From positions 1 to 55,836 of the forward strand of contig ONCJ01000017.1 in NCBI GenBank assembly GCA_900316295.1: a stretch of DNA of 55,836 nt, in the 5' to 3' direction. The stretch comes from an uncultured Prevotella sp. Its GTDB lineage: Bacteria > Bacteroidota > Bacteroidia > Bacteroidales > Bacteroidaceae. Shown one piece after another: positions 1 to 8,211 of the stretch. Both the position numbers and the translations under genes were made by a program. The notes under the pieces are model-generated. The model was not told the origin of the DNA. It ran no database searches and was given only the letters and a program-made list of their open reading frames with translations. Every line of letters begins with the position of its first letter. The first letter of the stretch is position 1.

Positions 1-331
1 GTAGTCAATTCAAATCGTCACCGTCAATTTTCTGCTCTAAAACTCTATATTTAAATAACTTACAAACATCTCCGCTATTTTTTAGTGGACACTAGTGATC
101 TGCCATAACTATAGATTTTTCGGACAAGGACAGTGTAAACCGAATGCAATCGAGTTCGATCGAATTGCTGAGGTGCAGCCTGTTCTCGCCGTGTTTACAC
201 GGCAAAGGTAGCAAAAAGTTACCAAGTTACATAAATACACTATGTTAATCTGAGTTAAAGGTGATTTCGTGCAATGCCTGTTCCGTCACAAATCCTACTT
301 TTTGGTAACTATGTCACTATTTGGTGCCTTC
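1..331. other. Left-edge non-coding region with palindromes
   Basis: No convincing gene is visible here. A 7-bp stem palindrome lies at 188-203 (GCCGTGT, TT, ACACGGC). Directly beside it, 203-210 reads TACCTTTG on the minus strand, the usual Bacteroidetes -7 box, so a leftward transcript may start here and leave the window. No matching -33 TTG was found at 19-20 bp, so that promoter is weak. The minus strand below it has stops in all frames close together. The segment around 85-130 has the look of a mobile-element end, but no transposase is present to prove it. Confidence 0.3.
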
Positions 332-362
332 TTGTGTAAACGAAAAAGTCATCGTACCTTTG
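332..362 (+). promoter_or_regulatory. Promoter P1 for the cupin gene
   Basis: TTG at 332-334, a 20-bp spacer, then TACCTTTG at 355-362. This matches the Bacteroidetes sigma-ABfr consensus (TTG, 19-20 bp, TAnnTTTG). It lies about 130 bp upstream of the cupin start. Confidence 0.65.
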
Positions 363-418
363 CGCCCAGTTTAAAACTGGTCGCGAAGATGCTCACGTTC
401 GGCATAGCTCAAACGAGT

Positions 419-449
419 TTGGCTCTGCTCTCGCTTAATCGCATCTTTG
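419..449 (+). promoter_or_regulatory. Second, proximal promoter P2 for the cupin gene
   Basis: TTG at 419-421, a 20-bp spacer, then CATCTTTG at 442-449, one change from the -7 consensus. The 391-450 stretch shares the word GCTCACGTTCGG and a TCTGCTCTCG word with the region before prfC (31186-31250), so this promoter seems to belong to a dispersed promoter-bearing repeat. Confidence 0.5.
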
Positions 450-494
450 CATTCGAAATCAAGAAACAAGTAACAATTTAAACGAATAAGAACA

Positions 495-950
495 ATGAAA
501 AAGATTGAGACAATTAAGAGTGGTAAGAACTACAGCGCAGTAAGCGTGGGTAAGATAAACGAGATTATCGAGCACGTGCTGCCGATGGGACCAGACGTGA
601 CGATTCAGGGCAAGGTGTTTGCCGGTCAGGCCGTGGGTGCCACGGGCAGCGAACTGAGTTTCCAGACACTCGTTCCAGGACAGGACAGCGGTTTCCTGCA
701 CACACACAAGACCCACGAGGAACTCTACATCATCCTGAAGGGTGAGGGACAGTATCAGGTGGACTGTGAGATTTTCCCCGTCAGCGAGGGTACTATCGTC
801 CGTGTTGCTCCCGACGGCAAACGTGCGCTGAAGAACACAGGCACGGAGAATCTGACCATGCTCTGCATCCAGTATAAAGCCAATGCCTTCACCGAGGCTG
901 ACAGCCCCATGACGGACGGAGTGATTCTTCAGGACGAACTGAAATGGTAA
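495..950 (+). CDS. Cupin-domain protein
   Basis: 151-residue single-domain protein of the cupin superfamily. Cupin motif 1 is readable at about residues 66-85, GFLHTHKTHEELYIILKGEG, with metal ligands H69, H71 and E75 or E76 and the conserved glycines G83 and G85. Motif 2 is less clear: residues around 100-115 carry the expected strand pattern but no obvious second histidine. There is no signal peptide, so it should be cytoplasmic. Small cupins of this type bind a metal and may be sugar- or metabolite-binding proteins, isomerases or regulators; the substrate cannot be read from sequence. It is a single-gene unit behind two tandem promoters (332-362, 419-449) and is followed by a broken gene. 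Confidence 0.85.
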   Translation: MKKIETIKSGKNYSAVSVGKINEIIEHVLPMGPDVTIQGKVFAGQAVGATGSELSFQTLVPGQDSGFLHTHKTHEELYIILKGEGQYQVDCEIFPVSEGTIVRVAPDGKRALKNTGTENLTMLCIQYKANAFTEADSPMTDGVILQDELKW

Positions 951-992
951 GCCCCGACCTCTGGTAGCTTCGCTTAACGAAGAGCTCCGACC

Positions 993-1150
993 ATGGAGAG
1001 AGCTTTACAATTCCTGCGCAGTCACAAGGATGTTGCCCTGGTCACAAGCGAGGGCAACATCCCTAAGCTGCGCATCTTCCGAGTGATGAAGACATTCTCA
1101 CCCAGCCGGATGCCATGTCCGTGATCGCAATGAAATGGTGGAGCTACCGT
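993..1150 (+). pseudogene. Remnant of a pyridoxamine 5'-phosphate oxidase-family (flavin reductase-like) gene
   Basis: From the ATG at 993 the frame reads 43 residues and stops at 1124. The first 33 residues (MERALQFLRSHKDVALVT, then EGNIPKLRIFRVMK) look like the N-terminal strand pair of small PPOX-family FMN-binding proteins, which are normally about 130-140 residues. The rest loses similarity. A different frame then gives a short stretch (VRDRNEMVELP) ending at 1150 that could be a later part of the same fold. I read this as a gene shortened by deletion and frameshift. The family call rests on the N-terminal pattern only. Confidence 0.45.
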
Positions 1151-1211
1151 AGATGAATTTTTCTATACAATTTCTTTTTCTACAAAACAAATTTTCATCT
1201 TTTTTATTGCT

Positions 1212-1268
1212 TTGTTGCCACTACCCTACCAAACAAACTAGCAATCAGGAGATTACGAGTGGCAACAA
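1212..1268. repeat. 11-bp inverted repeat
   Basis: TTGTTGCCACT at 1212-1222 and its exact reverse complement AGTGGCAACAA at 1258-1268, separated by 35 bp. Just downstream the words GTGACAAAGTGACAAC and a C4/G4 hairpin (around 1301-1312) follow. There is no gene in 1151-1744 and the function is unknown. Confidence 0.5.
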
Positions 1269-1362
1269 ATAGTGACAAAGTGACAACAGAAATCAGGAAG
1301 CCCCCGTAGGGGAGGTTTATAATGTGTTAGAACGACTTTATTGAGGACTATTTTGAGTAAGG

Positions 1363-1414
1363 AGGAGATTCCGCATCAAGTGCGGGATGAGGATTGGAGG
1401 GTGCGGAATCTCCT
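1363..1414 (+). terminator. Long hairpin followed by T tract, probable terminator
   Basis: Perfect 13-bp arms, AGGAGATTCCGCA at 1363-1375 and TGCGGAATCTCCT at 1402-1414, with a 26-nt purine-rich loop, followed directly by GTTTTTT. The T run fits a rightward intrinsic terminator, though the loop is unusually long, so a structured RNA is an alternative. Confidence 0.5.
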
Positions 1415-1448
1415 GTTTTTTCTCTTTCGATTTGGCACAGAAAAAAAG

Positions 1449-1572
1449 TTTTTCCTATGCGGAAAAAAAAGTTTTCCTTACGGGAAAAGGTTGTTTTCTC
1501 GCTAAGAACACATTCTGTTCCTCACTGGAACACACCCTTTTCCTCGCAGGAGTACAACCTTTTCCTCGCAGG
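1449..1572. repeat. Array of small hairpins of the TTTTCC-loop-GGAAAA type
   Basis: Successive hairpins: TTTTTCC/GGAAAAA (1449-1467, loop TATGC), TTTTCC/GGAAAA (1472-1488, loop TTACG), TGTTCC/GGAACA (1516-1532, loop TCACT), TCCT/AGGA (1541-1551). The 15-mer CCTTTTCCTCGCAGG also occurs twice as a direct repeat (1536-1550, 1558-1572). Each hairpin keeps the TTCC/GGAA stem pair while the loops change. Short open frames across this stretch are low-complexity and I do not call them genes. Confidence 0.55.
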
Positions 1573-1663
1573 GCAAAAAACGTTACGAGTCCTTAAATAT
1601 ATGGGGTAAAGAAGGGGGAGCGTCTAAAGTAGTGTTGAAAACATAAATAAAAAGATAATATTT

Positions 1664-1694
1664 TTGCCCAAATATTATTTAATACATACCTTTG
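1664..1694 (+). promoter_or_regulatory. Promoter of the exported-protein gene at 1745
   Basis: TTG at 1664-1666, 20-bp spacer, TACCTTTG at 1687-1694. The start codon lies about 50 bp downstream of the -7 box. Confidence 0.7.
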
Positions 1695-1744
1695 CATGAA
1701 AGAATGGAGGAGGATTTGTAAGTGTACATGAGTAAAATAGTAGG

Positions 1745-2209
1745 ATGACAAAGCATTACATCACAATACTATTGATATGGATGCCGCTCATGGTCTTGGC
1801 TCAACGCAAGGCCGTGGTGGTGAACATAGAAAATGGTGTACCTGTGAGGGATGTAGAGATAAATACGAACACTAATGAGAGGGTGAAAACTAACTGGATG
1901 GGCGAATTTTTCCTGCCGTTCAAGGCTACGAGCTTTACGTTGACACATGGTAAATTCCTCGCTATGACGATAGATGTAGACGAGATGCCGGACACGATAG
2001 CTCTGCTGCCCCGACTGACCACATTGGGCGAAGTGATAGTATGGGGCAAGCGTCCGATGACGTTCAATCCAAAGAAGGCCACCGAGGATGCAAAGAACTA
2101 TTACACACCGTCTTCGGGAGTTTCGTTCGACTTTTTCAGCTTGTTCCAAAAAACTAAGATGAATAGTCGTCAACGGAAGAAGCATAAGGAGATTATAGAT
2201 ACATATTGA
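1745..2209 (+). CDS. Small exported protein with carboxypeptidase-regulatory-like domain
   Basis: 154 residues. The first 19 form a hydrophobic signal peptide ending LMVLAQ, suggesting export. Residues about 22-100 have the spacing of the beta-sandwich repeat that precedes many TonB-dependent receptors (VVVNIENGVPVRDVEI, a turn, then a GEVIVWGKR-like strand near 91-101). No barrel or plug follows; the tail (120-154) is basic and polar. It is either a stand-alone carboxypeptidase-regulatory-like protein or a shortened relative of a receptor. It has its own promoter at 1664-1694. Function unknown. Confidence 0.65.
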   Translation: MTKHYITILLIWMPLMVLAQRKAVVVNIENGVPVRDVEINTNTNERVKTNWMGEFFLPFKATSFTLTHGKFLAMTIDVDEMPDTIALLPRLTTLGEVIVWGKRPMTFNPKKATEDAKNYYTPSSGVSFDFFSLFQKTKMNSRQRKKHKEIIDTY

Positions 2210-2284
2210 AGGATAAAAAGGATAATTTATGACATAAACCTAAGAATTTACGCCGTTTCATTTTCTTTTTATTACAATTTTCAT

Positions 2285-2292
2285 TACCTTTG
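2285..2292 (+). promoter_or_regulatory. Probable -7 box for the purU-his operon
   Basis: TACCTTTG at 2285-2292, 23 bp before the purU ATG. A clean -33 TTG is missing at 19-20 bp; the region is T-rich instead. Confidence 0.5.
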
Positions 2293-2314
2293 CACCACAT
2301 TATAAATATAGAAT

Positions 2315-3178
2315 ATGAAACCAACAGCAATATTACTCCTATACTGTCAGGATCAGCCTGGCATCATATCGGAGGTTACAAAGTTTATTACTGACAACAA
2401 AGGAAATATCGTCTACCTTGATCAGTATGTCGACAAGGAGGACGGTATGTTTTTTATGCGCATTGAGTGGGAGCTGGATACGTTCCTCATCCCAAGGGAT
2501 AAGGTCAGCGAATATATCAACACTCTGTACAGTCAGCGCTATCATCTGAGTTTCAAGCTATACTTCAGCGATGTACGTCCACGTATGGCTATCTTTGTAT
2601 CAAAGATGAGCCATTGTCTGTATGACCTGCTGGCACGATGGAAGGCTGGCGAATTCAATTGCGACATACCATGCATAGTAAGCAATCACGAAGATCTGAG
2701 ATATGTAGCTGAGCAGTTTGGCATCCCCTATCATGTATGGTCAATAAAGAGAGATCACTCGAACAAGAAGGAGGTAGAAGAGGCAGAGATGGAACTGCTC
2801 AAGAAGCACAAGGTGAGCTTCATTGTTTTGGCTCGATACATGCAGATTATCTCTGATGACATGATTGCTCAATATCCCCACCATATCATCAACATCCACC
2901 ACTCCTTCCTCCCTGCATTTATCGGAGCCAAGCCTTATCATCAGGCATGGGAGCGCGGAGTAAAGATTATCGGTGCGACAAGCCACTACGTGACTGCCGA
3001 GCTGGACGCTGGCCCGATAATCGAGCAGGATGTGACACGAATAACTCACAAGGATACTCCTGAGAGCCTTGTCCTGAAGGGTAAAGACCTGGAAAAGATT
3101 GTGCTCTCGAGAGCCGTTTCCAAACATATCGAGCGTAAGATATTGACATTCAAGAACAAAACAATTATATTCAGTTGA
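2315..3178 (+). CDS. purU: Formyltetrahydrofolate deformylase
   Basis: Hydrolyses 10-formyltetrahydrofolate to formate and tetrahydrofolate, balancing the one-carbon pool. 287 residues, close to the usual 280. An N-terminal ACT domain (about 1-85, starting with the CQDQPGIISEVTKFI pattern) is followed by a formyltransferase fold. The catalytic triad is readable as N193, H195 (in INIHHSFLP) and D231 (LDAGPIIEQD). It is the first gene of a tight cluster; its stop overlaps the TTG start of hisH. The link to histidine synthesis is presumably through purine and one-carbon balance, since the pathway releases AICAR. Confidence 0.92.
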   Translation: MKPTAILLLYCQDQPGIISEVTKFITDNKGNIVYLDQYVDKEDGMFFMRIEWELDTFLIPRDKVSEYINTLYSQRYHLSFKLYFSDVRPRMAIFVSKMSHCLYDLLARWKAGEFNCDIPCIVSNHEDLRYVAEQFGIPYHVWSIKRDHSNKKEVEEAEMELLKKHKVSFIVLARYMQIISDDMIAQYPHHIINIHHSFLPAFIGAKPYHQAWERGVKIIGATSHYVTAELDAGPIIEQDVTRITHKDTPESLVLKGKDLEKIVLSRAVSKHIERKILTFKNKTIIFS

Positions 3179-3789
3179 TACTCGCAATAATAAAATACAA
3201 CGCTGGCAACATCTACTCCGTAGTTAACGCACTGAAGCGACTTGGAGTGGAACCGCTTCTGACCGACGACAGAGATGAGCTAACTCAAGCCGACCGTATC
3301 ATCTTCCCTGGACAAGGAGAGGCAAGCAATTGTATGGCATATCTCAGGGAGAAAGGACTGGACGAGGTGATACGCAGTCTCAGACAGCCTGTGCTCGGCA
3401 TCTGCGTTGGGCAGCAGCTGATGTGTCGCCATTCGGAAGAGGGCGATACCGACTGTCTTGGAATCTTTGATGCCGACGTGAGACGATTTATACCACAAAA
3501 GCACGACGACAAAGTACCCTGTATGGGATGGAACTCTGTAGACGTTAGGAAAGGCGGGATGGGGTGTGTATCACCACTATTCAGAAATCTACCAAGTGAA
3601 CCATACGTCTACTTCGTCCACTCATACTATGTACCGCTTTGCAATGAGACGACAGCCACTTCAGAATACATCCTACCCTACTCTGCCGCAATGCAGAAAG
3701 ACAACTTCTTTTCGTGCCAGTTTCACCCGGAAAAGAGTGGAAAGATAGGTGAGATAATTCTTAAGAACTTTATCGAGATGAAAGGTTAA
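3175..3789 (+). CDS. hisH: Imidazole glycerol phosphate synthase, glutaminase subunit
   Basis: Class I glutamine amidotransferase that feeds ammonia to HisF. 204 residues. Nucleophile C77 in LGICVGQQLM; the other triad members are H184 and E186 in FHPEKSG. The start is a TTG at 3175 overlapping the purU stop (TTGA). It is chosen because the next residues, ILAIIKYNAGNI, match where the family begins and no upstream ATG exists in frame. The overlap implies translational coupling to purU. Five bases separate it from hisA. Confidence 0.92.
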   Translation: MILAIIKYNAGNIYSVVNALKRLGVEPLLTDDRDELTQADRIIFPGQGEASNCMAYLREKGLDEVIRSLRQPVLGICVGQQLMCRHSEEGDTDCLGIFDADVRRFIPQKHDDKVPCMGWNSVDVRKGGMGCVSPLFRNLPSEPYVYFVHSYYVPLCNETTATSEYILPYSAAMQKDNFFSCQFHPEKSGKIGEIILKNFIEMKG

Positions 3790-3794
3790 AGGTT

Positions 3795-4526
3795 ATGGAA
3801 CTGATACCAGCAATAGACATAATAGGTGGAAAGTGTGTGAGACTGACTAAGGGTGACTACACGCAGATGACCGTATACAATGAGGATCCCGTGGTGCAGG
3901 CTAAGGAATTTGAACAGTTAGGATTTAAAAGGCTGCATGTGGTAGACCTCGATGGCGCTAAGTCGAAACATATCGTCAACGACGATGTGCTAAGAAAAAT
4001 TACAAGACATACGCACCTGACTGTAGACTTTGGAGGAGGCATAAAGACAGAGGAAGACATCGAGAAAGCGTTTGATGCAGGTGCAGCAATGGTGACCGTT
4101 GGAAGCGTTGCAGTAACCAATCCTGAATTGTTCATGGGATGGATGGATAAATATGGAGCTGATCGACTAATATTGGGAGCCGACGTGCGCAATAGTAAGA
4201 TAAGTATCAACGGATGGAAAGATGACTCAGAGGAAGAATTGCTACCTTTTTTGAGGAAATATATCGATCACGGAGTGAAGAACGTGCTATGTACGGAGAT
4301 AAGCAAAGACGGTACGCTATCGGGACCAGCCGTCAACCTATATAAGACCATTATGAGCGCCTACCCAACAATTCACCTCATTGCAAGCGGTGGCGTGTCG
4401 AAGACTGAGGACATCTTCGAACTGGACGAGGCAGGAATACCTGCAGTAGTGTTCGGAAAGGCTTATTATGAGGGAAGGATTGACCTTAAAGACCTTAAAG
4501 ACCTTAAAGACTCTAAATCAAAATAG
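3795..4526 (+). CDS. hisA: Phosphoribosylformimino-5-aminoimidazole carboxamide ribotide isomerase
   Basis: Amadori isomerase converting ProFAR to PRFAR, the substrate of HisFH. 243 residues, TIM barrel. Catalytic aspartates D8 (IPAIDI) and D130 (LGADVRNS) are present, as are the phosphate-binding GGG (DFGGGIKT) and ASGGVS loops. The last dozen residues are a repeat, [14 protein letters not shown], encoded by tandem copies of the 9-bp word CCTTAAAGA that also occurs between genes elsewhere in this window (36217, 39089). This looks like intergenic repeat DNA that became the C-terminus. The core barrel is complete, so activity is expected. Confidence 0.94.
   Translation: MELIPAIDIIGGKCVRLTKGDYTQMTVYNEDPVVQAKEFEQLGFKRLHVVDLDGAKSKHIVNDDVLRKITRHTHLTVDFGGGIKTEEDIEKAFDAGAAMVTVGSVAVTNPELFMGWMDKYGADRLILGADVRNSKISINGWKDDSEEELLPFLRKYIDHGVKNVLCTEISKDGTLSGPAVNLYKTIMSAYPTIHLIASGGVSKTEDIFELDEAGIPAVVFGKAYYEGRIDLKDLKDLKDSKSK
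4486..4515 (+). repeat. 9-bp CCTTAAAGA tandem repeat inside the hisA 3' end
   Basis: Three in-frame copies of the 9-bp unit close the hisA reading frame and encode Asp-Leu-Lys repeats. The same unit forms intergenic arrays at 36217-36295 and 39089-39151. Confidence 0.8.
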
Positions 4527-4534
4527 GAAACACA

Positions 4535-5272
4535 ATGGCACTTGCAAAGAGAATCATACCCTGTCTGGACGTGAAGAACGGAGAAACGGTAAAGGGCAGT
4601 GCAGGCGACCCTGTAGAATTGGGTAAGGCATATAGCGATGCTGGTGCCGACGAACTGGTATTTCTCGACATCACGGCATCATTTGAAGAGCGAAAAACCT
4701 TCACGCAGATGGTGGAACGTGTGGCAAGAGAGATCAACATTCCTTTCACCGTAGGTGGCGGAGTGAACGAACTGGCTGATGTAGAACGCCTGCTGAATGC
4801 AGGAGCTGACAAAGTAAGCATCAATTCTGCTGCTCTGCGCAATCCATCTCTCATAGACGAGATCGCGGGTAAGTTTGGTTCTCAGGTATGTGTTTGCGCC
4901 ATCGACGCACGCAACGACGCTGACGGATGGCATTGCTACGTGAAGGGGGGCAGAGAGAGGACCGAACGACGACTGATGGACTGGGCACGTGAGGTTTGCG
5001 ACCGTGGCGCAGGAGAGATACTGTTCACGAGTATGGACCACGACGGAGTGAAGGAGGGATTTGCAAACGAAGCCCTCGCTGAGATGGCAAGTCTTGTGTC
5101 AATACCAATCATCGCAAGTGGTGGTGCAGGTAAGATGGAGCACTTCCGTGACGCCTTCATAAAGGGTAAAGCTAACGCAGCTCTGGCTGCCAGCGTATTT
5201 CACTTCGGAGAAATAGGCATAGCACGACTGAAGGAATACCTCCGAGGCGAAGGTGTTGAGGTGAGAGTTTAG
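4535..5272 (+). CDS. hisF: Imidazole glycerol phosphate synthase, cyclase subunit, with shortened first loop
   Basis: Combines PRFAR with ammonia from HisH to give imidazole glycerol phosphate and AICAR. 245 residues, TIM barrel. General acid/base residues D12 (CLDVKNG) and D124 (CAIDAR) are present, and the lysine before loop 1 is K20. Odd point: between K20-G21 and the GDPVELG helix only two residues remain (KGSAGDP). The Thermotoga enzyme has nine there, with the pattern TNFENLRDS, so seven residues of the beta-alpha loop 1 that closes over the substrate are missing. The reading frame is intact on both sides. Everything else matches the family closely, so I call it functional but altered. 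Eight bases after hisA. Confidence 0.92.
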   Translation: MALAKRIIPCLDVKNGETVKGSAGDPVELGKAYSDAGADELVFLDITASFEERKTFTQMVERVAREINIPFTVGGGVNELADVERLLNAGADKVSINSAALRNPSLIDEIAGKFGSQVCVCAIDARNDADGWHCYVKGGRERTERRLMDWAREVCDRGAGEILFTSMDHDGVKEGFANEALAEMASLVSIPIIASGGAGKMEHFRDAFIKGKANAALAASVFHFGEIGIARLKEYLRGEGVEVRV

Positions 5273-5316
5273 GAGTTTTATAATTTAATAGTTTAGAAGT
5301 TTAGGGAATAATATAT

Positions 5317-5955
5317 ATGAAGATAGATTTTGAGAAATTGGGAGGTCTGGTACCAGCAATCGTTCAGGATGCCGACACGCTGAATGTGTTGATGCTGGGA
5401 TTTATGAACCAAGAAGCATACGACAAGACGGTAGCTACGGGACGGGTAACATTCTGGAGCCGTACGAGGAAGACTCTCTGGACCAAGGGTGAGACTTCAG
5501 GCAACTACCTTAACCTCGTGAGCATACAGAATGATTGTGATGACGACACCCTGCTGGTGAAAGTGCATCCACAAGGGCCGACATGCCACACTGGTACGGA
5601 TACGTGCTGGGGCGAAAGCAACGAGACAAGCCCCCTACTCTTCCTGAAAGAGTTGCAGGACTTTATTGACCGACGCCATGAGGAGATGCCAGAGGGGTCG
5701 TATACCACCTCACTATTCAGAAAGGGAGTAAACAAGATGGCGCAGAAACTGGGCGAGGAGGCGCTCGAGACTGTGATTGAGGCTACCAATGGTAGCGATG
5801 AGCAACTTATATACGAGGCTTCGGACATGTTATACCACCTGTTGGTACTGCTGACAAGCAAGGGACTACGTATCGAGGATATAGCTCAGGAACTACAGAA
5901 GCGTCATGACCCCAACTGGGACAAGAAGCGCAGAGAAGCTAAATCAAAAGAATAA
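5317..5955 (+). CDS. hisIE: Bifunctional phosphoribosyl-AMP cyclohydrolase / phosphoribosyl-ATP pyrophosphatase
   Basis: Carries out the second and third steps of histidine synthesis. 212 residues. The HisI part (about 1-105) shows the metal sites D73, D75, D77 (QNDCDDDTLL) and the zinc cysteines C74, C90 and C97 (GPTCHTGTDTCW). The HisE part (about 112-205) shows the all-helical MazG-like pattern with KLGEEALETVIEA and YEASDMLYHLLVLL. Last his gene of the cluster; hisG, hisD, hisB and hisC are not in this window. Followed by the FtsE-like gene 37 bases later, probably on the same transcript. Confidence 0.95.
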   Translation: MKIDFEKLGGLVPAIVQDADTLNVLMLGFMNQEAYDKTVATGRVTFWSRTRKTLWTKGETSGNYLNLVSIQNDCDDDTLLVKVHPQGPTCHTGTDTCWGESNETSPLLFLKELQDFIDRRHEEMPEGSYTTSLFRKGVNKMAQKLGEEALETVIEATNGSDEQLIYEASDMLYHLLVLLTSKGLRIEDIAQELQKRHDPNWDKKRREAKSKE

Positions 5956-5992
5956 AACGGAATATCTGAATAACTGTAAGAAAAAAGAGAAT

Positions 5993-6736
5993 ATGCTTAT
6001 TGACTATCAAAAAGTAAACATCTATCAAGACGAGAAACTCATCTTGAGTGATGTAAACTTCCAAGCAGAGGAAGGTCAGTTTATATATATAATAGGTAAG
6101 GTGGGCTCGGGCAAGAGTTCGCTGTTGAAATCGTTCTATTGTGAGCTCGACATCGACAATGAGGATGCAGACAAAGCGGAAGTGTTTGGACAGAGCCTGC
6201 TCCATATTCGTCGCAGCAAGGTACCTGCCTTGAGAAGACAGATGGGTATCATCTTCCAGGACTTCCAACTATTATACAACAGAACCGTAGCTCGAAATCT
6301 GCAGTTTGTGTTGAGAAGCACAGGCTGGAAAAAGAAGGACGAGATAAACCAACGTATAGACGAGGTGCTGGAACAGGTAGGTATGCTCGATAAGAAAGAC
6401 AAGATGCCACACGAACTCTCAGGTGGAGAGCAGCAACGTATAGCCATAGCACGTGCCTTTCTGAACCGCCCGAAGATAATCATCGCCGACGAGCCTACCG
6501 GCAATCTTGACCCTGAGACAGCCAACAAGATAGTGGCTCTGCTACAGAACGCCGCCAAGAACGGTACGGCGGTAGTAATGTCAACACACAGTGTACACCT
6601 GATAGAACAGTTTCCAGGTATCATATATAGATGTAAGGAGGGACGCATTGGCAACGTCACCGGCGAGTTCAGGGATATAGACCTGAGCCAGAAACTGGAA
6701 TTTGAAGAAGAGGAAGAAGAAGACGTTGAACGTTGA
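5993..6736 (+). CDS. ftsE: FtsE-like cell-division ABC transporter ATPase
   Basis: 247 residues; ATP-binding subunit of the FtsEX type, which regulates peptidoglycan hydrolases at the division site. Walker A is GKVGSGKSS (35-43), the signature is LSGGEQQR, Walker B is [12 protein letters not shown], and the switch histidine follows in [11 protein letters not shown]. The start at 5993 is preferred over an upstream in-frame ATG lying inside hisIE because family members begin just before this strand. The C-terminus is strongly acidic ([10 protein letters not shown]). The FtsX membrane partner is not adjacent: lysC follows instead. A lone FtsE-type ATPase could also serve a LolD-like exporter, but FtsE is the better fit. 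Confidence 0.8.
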   Translation: MLIDYQKVNIYQDEKLILSDVNFQAEEGQFIYIIGKVGSGKSSLLKSFYCELDIDNEDADKAEVFGQSLLHIRRSKVPALRRQMGIIFQDFQLLYNRTVARNLQFVLRSTGWKKKDEINQRIDEVLEQVGMLDKKDKMPHELSGGEQQRIAIARAFLNRPKIIIADEPTGNLDPETANKIVALLQNAAKNGTAVVMSTHSVHLIEQFPGIIYRCKEGRIGNVTGEFRDIDLSQKLEFEEEEEEDVER

Positions 6737-6796
6737 GGAGATGAAGAAGTAAGTATTTGAGTAATTGAGTAAATAAATAAATAAAAAAATACAACT

Positions 6797-8119
6797 ATGA
6801 AGGTAATGAAATTTGGAGGCACATCCGTTGGCTCACCCGCCAGGATGAAGGATGTAGCCCAGCTTATCACAAAATCAGGCGAACCATCATTCGTAGTCCT
6901 TTCAGCTATGAGTGGCACGACAAACACTCTTGTCGAGATTTCTGACTACTTATACAAGAAAAATCCCGAAGGAGCTAACGAGGTGATCAACAATCTTGAG
7001 AAGAAATACGCTCAACATGTCGACGAGCTCTTCTCTACAAAGGAATATAAGGAGCGTACCCTCGCTTTCCTAAAGGAAGAGTTCGACTACCTGCGCACAT
7101 TCACCAAGGATCTCTTCACCAGTTTTGAGGAGAAGAGCATTGTGGCTCAAGGTGAGATGATGAGTACTAACATGGTGGTCAACTACCTGCAAGAGCAAGG
7201 CGTCAAGGCAGTACTGCTGAATGCGTTGGACTTTATGCGTACAGACAAGAACGCCGAACCAGATCCACAATATATCAAGGAGAAGCTAACAGCATTGATG
7301 GCTGAAAATGAAGGCTATCAGATATATATCACTCAAGGTTTTATCTGCAGGAACGCATATGGCGAGGTGGATAATCTGCAACGTGGAGGTTCTGACTATA
7401 CCGCCTCGCTTGTAGGTGCAGCTCTTGAGGTTGAAGAGATACAGATATGGACCGACATCGACGGCATGCACAACAACGATCCGCGAGTGGTAGACAAGAC
7501 CGATGCCGTACGCCAACTGAATTTTGAGGAAGCAGCAGAGCTGGCTTATTTTGGCGCAAAGATACTCCATCCTACATGTGTACAGCCAGCAAAATACGCT
7601 GGTATTCCTGTGAGACTGAAGAACACTATGGAGCCTGATGCCGAAGGAACCATCATCGACAACGTACTCGTCAGAGGTAAGATTAAGGCCGTGGCAGCTA
7701 AGGACAACATCACTGCCATCAAGATCAAGTCGAGCCGCATGTTGCTGGCTACAGGTTTCCTGCGCAAGGTGTTTGAAATCTTCGAGAGCTATCAGACACC
7801 TATCGACATGATAGCCACATCAGAGGTAGGAGTATCAGTAAGTATCGACAACGACTCACACCTGAATGACATCGTTGACGAGCTGAAGAAATATGGTACC
7901 GTGACCGTCGACAGCGACATGTGCATCGTGTGTGTCGTTGGCGATCTGGACTGGAGCAATCTGGGCTTTGAGACTCTTGCCCTCGAGGCAATGCGTAACA
8001 TCCCCGTACGCATGATTAGCTACGGAGGAAGCAATTACAACATCTCGTTCCTCATCAAGGAGATGGATAAGAAGCGTGCCTTGCAAGCTCTTAGCGACAG
8101 TCTCTTTAATAAAGATTGA
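6797..8119 (+). CDS. lysC: Aspartate kinase (monofunctional)
   Basis: Phosphorylates aspartate, the entry to the lysine, threonine and methionine pathways. 440 residues. The kinase domain begins [13 protein letters not shown], with substrate-binding motifs near [10 protein letters not shown] and [13 protein letters not shown]. Two ACT domains follow from about residue 300 ([27 protein letters not shown]), the usual allosteric unit. No homoserine dehydrogenase domain is fused, and the partnership with lysA downstream suggests a lysine-directed isozyme. A 60-bp AT-rich spacer precedes it. Confidence 0.94.
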   Translation: MKVMKFGGTSVGSPARMKDVAQLITKSGEPSFVVLSAMSGTTNTLVEISDYLYKKNPEGANEVINNLEKKYAQHVDELFSTKEYKERTLAFLKEEFDYLRTFTKDLFTSFEEKSIVAQGEMMSTNMVVNYLQEQGVKAVLLNALDFMRTDKNAEPDPQYIKEKLTALMAENEGYQIYITQGFICRNAYGEVDNLQRGGSDYTASLVGAALEVEEIQIWTDIDGMHNNDPRVVDKTDAVRQLNFEEAAELAYFGAKILHPTCVQPAKYAGIPVRLKNTMEPDAEGTIIDNVLVRGKIKAVAAKDNITAIKIKSSRMLLATGFLRKVFEIFESYQTPIDMIATSEVGVSVSIDNDSHLNDIVDELKKYGTVTVDSDMCIVCVVGDLDWSNLGFETLALEAMRNIPVRMISYGGSNYNISFLIKEMDKKRALQALSDSLFNKD

Positions 8120-8137
8120 AGAAAATTAAAGTTGAAA

Positions 8138-8168
8138 TTACACAAAGGGGACAATCCCCTTTGTGTAA
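8138..8168. repeat. Perfect 14-bp hairpin between lysC and lysA
   Basis: TTACACAAAGGGGA (8138-8151), loop CAA, TCCCCTTTGTGTAA (8155-8168). There is no T run on either side, so it is more likely an RNA processing or stability element, or an attenuator, than a simple terminator. It lies 18 bases after the lysC stop and 43 bases before lysA. Confidence 0.6.
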
Positions 8169-8211
8169 AATTGAAAATTGAAGAATTATACACACACATA
8201 CTGACAAGATT

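Noticed and set aside
60-140. Insertion-sequence end at the left edge
   Set aside because: The text resembles IS termini I have seen in Bacteroidales, but no transposase, inverted repeat pair or target duplication is visible in the window.
269-481. 70-codon open frame before the cupin gene
   Set aside because: It spans both cupin promoters, has no coding-like composition and no recognisable domain.
1387-1609. Two overlapping open frames over the hairpin array
   Set aside because: Low-complexity translation of the TTTTCC/GGAAAA repeats; no start signal.
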